From: Porites lobata
Lineage: Eukaryota > Cnidaria > Anthozoa > Scleractinia > Poritidae
Length of the DNA stretch: 64,000 nt
Reading direction: 5' to 3'
Assembly: GCA_942486035.1 (NCBI GenBank)
Contig: CALNXK010000026.1
Location: 62,001-126,000, forward strand
Part shown: positions 57,530 through 64,000 of the stretch, one piece after another
How the letters are laid out: every line of letters begins with the position of its first letter
Numbering within the stretch: the stretch's first letter is position 1
Program-made: the position numbers and the translations under genes
The notes under the pieces: model-generated
Told to the model about the DNA's origin: nothing
Database searches by the model: none
Seen by the model: the letters and a program-made list of their open reading frames with translations, nothing else

Positions 57530-58193
57530 TTCAAGTCAACTTGAAAGTATTTGACCATCATGACAACTCGTACATTTCTCTAGAATGCAAAAATTATGTC
57601 AAATATCTAGGCGTGCTTATCTTTCGTGGAAATACCATATGGCCCACATCGCTTCAAAAATAAGTAAAACAACTGGCATTATTGCCAGCCTCAGGTACTT
57701 TCTAGCCCTGAATACTTTACACCACATACACATATCTCTTATCCAGCCCTACTTATTGTATGGCATAGTCTTATTCTTCCAAAACATGCCCTCCGCCTCC
57801 GACTACAATTCTCATGCAGTATCTTATTTTGTCTCCTCAAGCTTTCTTCCTTTAGATCTACTCTACTTTAACTCCGTTGCCATTCCAATGCATGATATAT
57901 CTAACAGCTTAACACCTCCTAATATATCTAACTTATTTTCTTCCCAATCTAATATTCATTCATATAATACAAGTTCATCTTCAAGAGGTGATTATCATGT
58001 TAAACACTCAAGATTAAATAAACAAACTAAGTCTCTTTCAATATATGCCGTAAAAATCTGGAATAGTCTACGGTGTGAAATGCGTCAAAGGTCCAAAAAT
58101 AACTCAAACATCAATGTCCACCACACTTTACTCGGAATACTTTCAGAAGAAAATGATTATATCACAGGGCGTCCACACAAAGTGTGTGTGTAA
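57530..58193 (+). pseudogene. LINE reverse-transcriptase C-terminal remnant
   Basis: Y-V-K-Y-L-G-V-L then, after a small frame break, S-W-K-Y-H-M-A-H-I-A-S-K-I-S-K-T-T-G-I-I and S-L-I-Q-P-Y-L-L-Y-G: the thumb region of CR1/L2-like RTs. The middle looks deleted. It ends V-C-V plus stop at 58193. Confidence 0.7.
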
Positions 58194-58612
58194 CCGATTG
58201 TTATTTTATAGTAAATGTACTGGATTTACCGTTTGCTTCGCCTAGATTGATAGATCGCTAAGTATGTCTATAAATCAATATTAAATAAACGTTGAATTAC
58301 CTTATCTGCGGTATATTGTCGTCATTTTTCCCCAAAGGCAGGTTTTTGAGCGATTTTGAAGGATTTTGAGTTCGCCGGAACAGTAAACGGCGAATAGGCG
58401 AACTTAAAATCCTTCAAAATCGCTCAAAAAACCGCTTTTGAGGCAAAAGAACGATGATAGGGGAGGTAAAGTAATTCAACGTTTATTTACCATTGATTTA
58501 TATGCACACTTAGCGTTATATCGTTATAGGTGAAGCAAATGGTAAATCCAGTACATTTACCATAAAATAACAATCGGTTACACACACATTGTGTGGGCTC
58601 TCTGTGATTAAA
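58150..58612. repeat. Palindrome of two LINE 3' ends tail-to-tail
   Basis: GTGTGTAACCGATTGTTATT (58185) is mirrored by AATAACAATCGGTTACACAC (58565). The centre is TTCGCCG-GAACAGTAAA-CGGCGAA. The right arm, read on the minus strand, includes the same ORF end (N-V-C-V-stop). Confidence 0.8.
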
Positions 58613-58762
58613 TTGATTTACCCGACTTAATAACAAAACTTTGCTGAAAAATTTGGCTTCTTACATTTTATGATTGTAAACTTCAATGAATTGAATTTAT
58701 TGTTATTTATTTATTTATTTAACATTTTTTTTTACTCTTTTTCTCTAGTCTTGCTTCTGAGC

Positions 58763-59085
58763 TACCGTAACATTCCGAAAATAAGACCCAGGGCTTATAT
58801 TTTTCAAAGGCCCTTTTTGAGAGGCTTATATTCGGAGGGGTTTATGTATGGAGGGAAATTTGGGTTTCAAAAATCGATTGGGCTAGCCTTATTCTTGGAA
58901 GGCAATTTACCGTTTTTCTTTGTTTTACTTTGTATTTGAGGGCAATTTCCAAGTACAAGCCCTCCGGGGCGCTTATATTTGGAGGGGCGATTTAACGGAG
59001 GGTTTCTTGCGTTAGGAGTTTGGGGAGGGAGGTATATTTGGGGGGGCTTATACATGGAGGGGCTTATTTTTGGAATTTTACGGTA
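58763..59085. mobile_element. MITE (TACCGTAACATTCCGAAAATAAG termini)
   Basis: Left CCGTAACATTCCGAAAATAAG and right CTTATTTTTGGAATTTTACGG are inverted; GGCTTATATT words repeat inside. Confidence 0.6.
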
Positions 59086-59536
59086 TTTGTATATATATAG
59101 AATACGTGTAACCACTGCTCGCCTCGACTAGCTAATCTACTAACTGCAGGCAGTGGATTAATTGCTTACAGTAAAATTTGTAGTAATTAGTTAGCAGTTG
59201 AAAAGTTGTTTCGATCCATGTCCATCCTTGCCATCCGTAGCAACAGACGACAGGAAACAGTTTGGAATTCAATTGATGCGAGAAATGTTTTACCTTTAAA
59301 ATTTTTAAAGAGATGGCAAATAGCATGACATAGCCCTTTTAACCCTATGGTTCTGGACATAATTAAGTCCAAATTTGCAGATTGTTTCTTTTACGGTAGT
59401 TGCACCTATACTTGAGAATAGGTTGTCTTTTGCGATGAGAAGTGGCCCTCTATTGCCATATTTTAAGAAAGCACTGAAAACATTTTTGTCCCAGGAGGCT
59501 TTTATGTAATAAATTTTATCAAGCAGTTAAATCTAT

Positions 59537-59976
59537 TTTAAGGTGGAATCAAACCACTTTGAGATGAAACTGCATTTCCAGACCTCATCATTTTCTTTAG
59601 ATATTTAGCTAATTATGTCGCTAGTATGTTCATTCACTGTTTTTATGACCCTTAAAACTTTGTTTCAAAATATTTCCAGAATAGAATTTGTTCAAACTTT
59701 GCCATAATCAAGGTAACTAAAGGAGGTACAAGCTCTGTTAAGTGATTACTGAAAAAACTCCTGGTACCGAGAAATACCTAGGCAAGTAAAACATGTACAG
59801 GTGTCATTACATTGCCATGGCAACTCTGATGTCAATAATACATGGATCATAACTAATTTTCATCTTTATATAGTACTGTTGTGGTAACCTTTTACTGACA
59901 TATGTGTTAATGCCGAGGTAATAAACGCTCAAGTGGGGAAATATACTCCCTAAAAATTCAGGCTAGCCACCTTAAA
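59537..59976. mobile_element. TTAA-flanked MITE, short copy
   Basis: TTTTAAGGTGG on the left and CCACCTTAAATT on the right. The right half matches 52770-53032 (TTCATCTTTAT...TGGTAA, GCTCAAGTGGGG). Confidence 0.5.
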
Positions 59977-60127
59977 TTGTTTTATTTGCTTTTAGGGGAA
60001 TTTATGCAGTTGATGTGCAACATAGTAATCTAAGTAGACTTATAGCTTTAACGTTTGATACATTAAAAATTTTATTTTTTTAAGCACTGACGAAAATATT
60101 TATTATTGATATGAGCCCATGAAAAAA

Positions 60128-60262
60128 TAATAAATAATAATAATAATGATAATAATGATTATAATAATAATTAATAATGATAATAATAATAATAGTAATA
60201 GTACGAGCACAAGTGGGAGCAGTGGCAGTGGTAGTGGTAGTAGCAGTTACTCTAGTAGTAGT
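60128..60262. repeat. AAT/GTA trinucleotide microsatellites
   Basis: (AATAATAATG)-type repeats, then AGTGGCAGTGGTAGT and AGTAGTAGTAG, just upstream of the next gene. Confidence 0.9.
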
Positions 60263-60305
60263 AGTTTGCTGACTTCATGTTACCTCCTGTGAACAGGTAA
60301 TAATC

Positions 60306-62848
60306 ATGGCAGAGTCACCTGGTCCGGCCACAACTGGCAGAAGCTCGGTTCAGCAATCCACTGAACAAGATGCGAATAGTTCATATCCTTCTCCTTCTCC
60401 ACCTCACCCACTTCCTCTAAAACGAAAGAAAAAGGAGCCTGGGACTCCAACCTGGAAAAATGTAGTTGTTTTAAAAAGCAGTGATGTGAGAAAAATAGGA
60501 GACAAAGTCCTTATGCCATTTACAACACAAATGTCAACCATAAAAAAGTCACTAATACCACGGTTTCAAAAAGTAGAAATTTCTTCAGCAATGACAAAAA
60601 TGGAAGTAAAAGCAAAATTGGAGGAGGTATTTCCTTATCTTCGGCAACAAAGGTAAGATGAATAATAACTGTGTAGCTGCTATTAATTTACATTACTTAC
60701 TTACTTTGAACTGACCGCTGTCTCCTCAACTTGGACACATCTATTTCTGCCATGTGGGCAAGGGTAAAATAGACACTTAAGGCCCTCTTGCTAGACCCAG
60801 CTTAGAATTAAAAGGATAAGGAAAGTTAAGTTTTGGGAACAACTGGTAACAGCCAATCATATGATACTGGAGCTCAGCAAGGCAAGTGTGCTGAGCCCCT
60901 TTGAAAATAACATGGACAGCCTTTTTTGTGTGGTTTTAATGTGATAGTCACATGGATGCAGAGCATACACACATACAGTCTGTGAAAAAAGGGGAGGGGC
61001 CACCCAGACATGCAGCCTGTTTTTACTTGCACTGGCCAAAGTCAGCCTTTAGCTTTGTTTTTATATTGGACATCCATATTATGGTCAGTTGTCAGCTGTG
61101 AAAACAGTGTATTTGCCGACCAGTATTGCAGGCTTAGGTGTACAACTTACTGGGGTCCTTTCTTGAAAATTGTCAGCTGACCTTATTGAAGTTGACATCA
61201 ATTACATGGAAGTCTAGCATGTTCTATTTTAGGAGTTCACTTTGTCAGTAATTGTTTAGAGGCCCAAAAACTTGTTTGTTCATTTGAAGCGCTGTCATTT
61301 TGAATATTTTCTTCAAACCCTCCGCCCATAATTAAGTCAGCACTTCTTGTGCCACGGTGACCTACAAAGATTTGAGTTTCACAGTCAGTGATCTGGCTAC
61401 ATATCGAAAAATTCTTACCTTTTTTTCTCGAACAATTATAGAGACACTTTACTGTAAACAATAAAAAAGACCATAAAAGGAATAAAAATCTCTGTCATTG
61501 TTAACCCAAAACCAAAACCCAAAGTTGCGGCGCTATTGAGCTCCTGGCTGGAAGATGTTTAATTTCCACTGTTTTAAAAAAAGGTTTTGCATAATAATTT
61601 GTTTTTATGTTCTGTCTGGTGTCCCTTTCAGTTATTTTACACATAAAAAATTGCAGTGACTGTGTTTTTATGGTATTGAACTTAACTTGTTCTTATATAT
61701 TAATACTTTTTCCACTTCTAATGCTCTTGGTTTTAAGGTTTCCTTTGCACCAGCAACCCCAGAACCTCATACCCAAAGTTGCTTTCATTGGTCTTTTCCC
61801 AGAATTTTATTTTGCTAATGATCAACAATAAAAATTGATCCAAGATGAGATGGTGATGGCAGTCTGTTTTCCACACCTTGGCTTACTGTTTGCTTTTATT
61901 ACCCTAACCAAAATACTAACTTACTTAGGCTGGGAATCATATCAGGCCTAATATTAATAGTCTTTTCTTAAATTAGATTCTTCTGTGCTAAAGCAGTGGA
62001 AGGAGGAACTCGATTGGACTTCTATGGAGAACCCAGTATTTGGGATGGAAAACTCATAAAAAAAATCCTCCCCGGAAACTATGTTCTCTATATTTTAACT
62101 TACGAGGTATGGTTCACTTTACAGGTAACTCATTTAGTCACACTAGGCACTGCACTAGGTTGTACAGTGCAAATCATTTATAGATTAAAAAATGTTATTA
62201 ATAATACTATTATTATTGTAACTTTCATGTTTATATCAATGCACTATTGTCATCATTTCCCAATAGGAAAATGATGACGAACAAGATCCAACAGTCTCAA
62301 ATCTGTCAACTAACACATGCTCCCTGCATAATCTGATGATGACAACTGGTAAAGTAGTATACTTTTGTAACTTTAATAATTTATCCCGCATTCATTGCTG
62401 GGTGCTGAAATAGTGTCAGTAGTACATGTATCAGGCAACTTTTGGCTAAGCTTATATAAAACAAAGGTAAAAGTGTAAATTATATATCGCTATAAAAAAA
62501 CATAGTTGACCATAAGTACATAACCATAGCTTCATTATGATTTAAGTCACTGAATATATACCTTCAGATCAACAGTTGTGTTCAAATTGTGACTTTTTCA
62601 ATCAAATGAAAGGTGTGGATATGATCCTTTATCTGAAAAAGAAAAATTGGTCACAGAAAATTGTGTGCATAAAGCTTGGTTCTCATGTGCCACAGAGCTA
62701 CCTGCAACATAAGCTACCGTGGTACTGCCTGCAATACCATTCCGATGTGAGAACAGAAGTCCCCACCAAGAGAGGCCACCTCAGTCTTAACTGCCAGCAT
62801 ACCTGCAAAGTTGACTTGAGTTCGACTTCGCAGGCATGCTGGCAGTAA
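60306..62848 (+). CDS. 5' exons of a gene tentatively G2E3/HECT-like, 3' end not resolved
   Basis: Exons 60306-60652 (ATG, ends phase 2), 61977-62106, 62267-62348 and an open exon from 62568 join without a frame break. The N-terminus is S/P-rich with a basic K-R-K-K-K patch. A domain follows: E-V-K-A-K-L-E-E-V-F-P-Y-L, then F-F-C-A-K-A-V, then G-K-L-I-K-K-I-L-P-G-N-Y-V-L-Y-I. The pattern of F-P-x-L followed by a small beta-rich segment resembles the N-terminal module of G2E3-like HECT ligase proteins in fish and cnidarians. That is weak recognition, not proof. From about 62700 the last frame runs into a repeat, so the true end of exon 4 or the next exon is uncertain. Confidence 0.5.
62788..62848. 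repeat. Short hairpin repeat
   Basis: CTGCCAGCATACCTGCAAAG and TTCGCAGGCATGCTGGCAG pair around an AAGTTGACTTGAGTTCGACTT centre. Confidence 0.7.
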
Positions 62849-62997
62849 AGTCCTACCAGATTTCTTGTTGCTGGTGGTGTTATGTCCTCACTTGTCTGAG
62901 TAGTATCGCAGGCAGTACTGGCGACTACATCACAGGTACTTCAGAAGCATCTTTAGCTTGTTCATGCTTTAATAGTAACCAGGTAAGACTTTAGAGC

Positions 62998-63055
62998 AAC
63001 CTTGTTCCCAGGGTTCTCTCCTAATAGGAGAGAGAACCTGGGAATGAGGTTGGTC
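62998..63055. repeat. Short hairpin repeat
   Basis: GGTTCTCTCCTAATAGGAGAGAGAACC with outer CCTTGTTCCCA/TGGGAATGAGG arms. Confidence 0.75.
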
Positions 63056-63564
63056 TTTGGAGCACTTTTAACCACTGGTTATACAACCAATTAAGCGCCC
63101 TGGGCGCTTACTTATTAAATTGCATGGTGGACCTTGAGAGTGGGCACTTAATCGAATAGATATGGTATCCCCGGTTAGTTTTATTTACTTTTTTTTTTAC
63201 TTTGGTGCAAGTACATATTATGCCATGCAATAATTATAAAGTTATAAGCTGAAAAAAAAAATTATTGGTTGTTTTCGTCTCTCTCTCTATCACATCATTC
63301 GTTTCTGTCACATGAGGCATCTTGAGCATCCTGCAAGAGAAAAAAGGAAATCTGTATTCAATGTCTTTGTTAGAAGATTATGTCACTCTTGAAGGGATCG
63401 GGTCAAATTATGAAAAGTATTGATTAGATTAAATAAGATGTACCTATTAAATCATACAGAATAGTGAATCAGTTGTTTACAGCAACAGGCTTTGAAGATA
63501 GTAAATTAACCGCCTAACCATCTTTTCCATACCCAGCACCTCCTTCTGGATTGTTGTCCAATTT

Positions 63565-63740
63565 AACCCATTTCCGAGTTGCCTCAAGCCTCTTTTTCAA
63601 AGAGAGGCCAAGTTCAAAGCTATTGATATGAAATTGATTTTTTATTCTCATGCAAATAAAAGTCATTTACACAAGAAAGGTTTTGCACTTAAGCTTCATT
63701 TTGATGAGCATTTTGTATTGGAAACCCCGAAATGCCCTAT
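63565..63740. repeat. Dispersed repeat also at 2890-3020 and 33920-34060
   Basis: TTTTTATTCTCATGCAAATAAAAGTCATTT... followed by GATTTTGCACTCAGC or GGTTTTGCACTTAAGC is shared by the three places. Confidence 0.7.
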
Positions 63741-64000
63741 TCACATTCAATAGCAAACTCAAGTAATCAAACCTGATAGTATTATTATACTGTACTGCCA
63801 TTCGAACATTTCTAATTTCAAGTTCTAAGCTTGCTTTCTGGCTGAAAAAACAAACTTTCAGAGTTTGTTCTTTACTAAAATCTAAATCCGGATAAATTTT
63901 TTAATCCAAAAACAGATTATTGATCCAAATGATCCACAACGGAAGTGGATTCTTTGGATCATATCCAAAACCGGATACTTTGGATACATGATCTAAATCA

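Overview
This is animal nuclear DNA, most likely from an anthozoan cnidarian and probably a stony coral. The evidence is small phase-1 exons for secreted PAN, EGF and TLDc modules, GT-AG introns, an SLC35G1-type gene, and a very high load of MITEs, LINE pieces and tRNA-derived SINEs. There are no bacterial operons. Most of the 64 kb is intron, intergenic DNA or transposon.

Layout. (1) 1-11 kb: partial gene A on the minus strand, encoding a small secreted EGF-TLDc protein; its last exon lies beyond the left edge. (2) 11-21 kb: MITEs, hairpins, one orphan HTH exon and a nested hAT-like element. (3) 22-43 kb: gene B on the minus strand, a tandem paralogue of gene A. Its seven coding exons have compatible phases and give an uninterrupted 439-residue protein: signal peptide, PAN/apple, EGF, two EGF_CA and TLDc. 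(4) 47.3-49.2 kb: a three-exon SLC35G1-like drug/metabolite transporter on the plus strand. (5) 50-60 kb: MITEs, an ATCGAT-rich block, a SINE, a higher-order satellite and LINE remnants, one of them in a tail-to-tail palindrome. (6) 60.3-62.8 kb: 5' exons of a plus-strand gene, tentatively G2E3-like.

The most unusual object is in the last intron of gene B. An 8,298-bp transposon (23336-31633; 31-bp TIRs, 5-bp ATATA duplication) carries a gene whose zinc-binding domain resembles the N-terminal domain of RAG1. That gene was interrupted by a second mobile element (27118-30860; 3,743 bp) with Polinton/Maverick hallmarks: 6-bp duplication AGTGTT, termini starting AG, and TIRs of 623-647 bp. This compact element has only three recognisable genes: an acidic protein, a C2H2 zinc-finger protein and an A32/FtsK-type packaging ATPase. 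The first two diverge from TATA boxes separated by an array of about 28 decamers. No polymerase, integrase, protease or capsid gene is visible. The A/B duplication preserves the empty target site, which fixes the insertion boundaries.

All calls come from reading the sequence; no database search was run. Gene phases, splice sites, TIRs and duplications were checked by eye. Family names rest on motif recognition.
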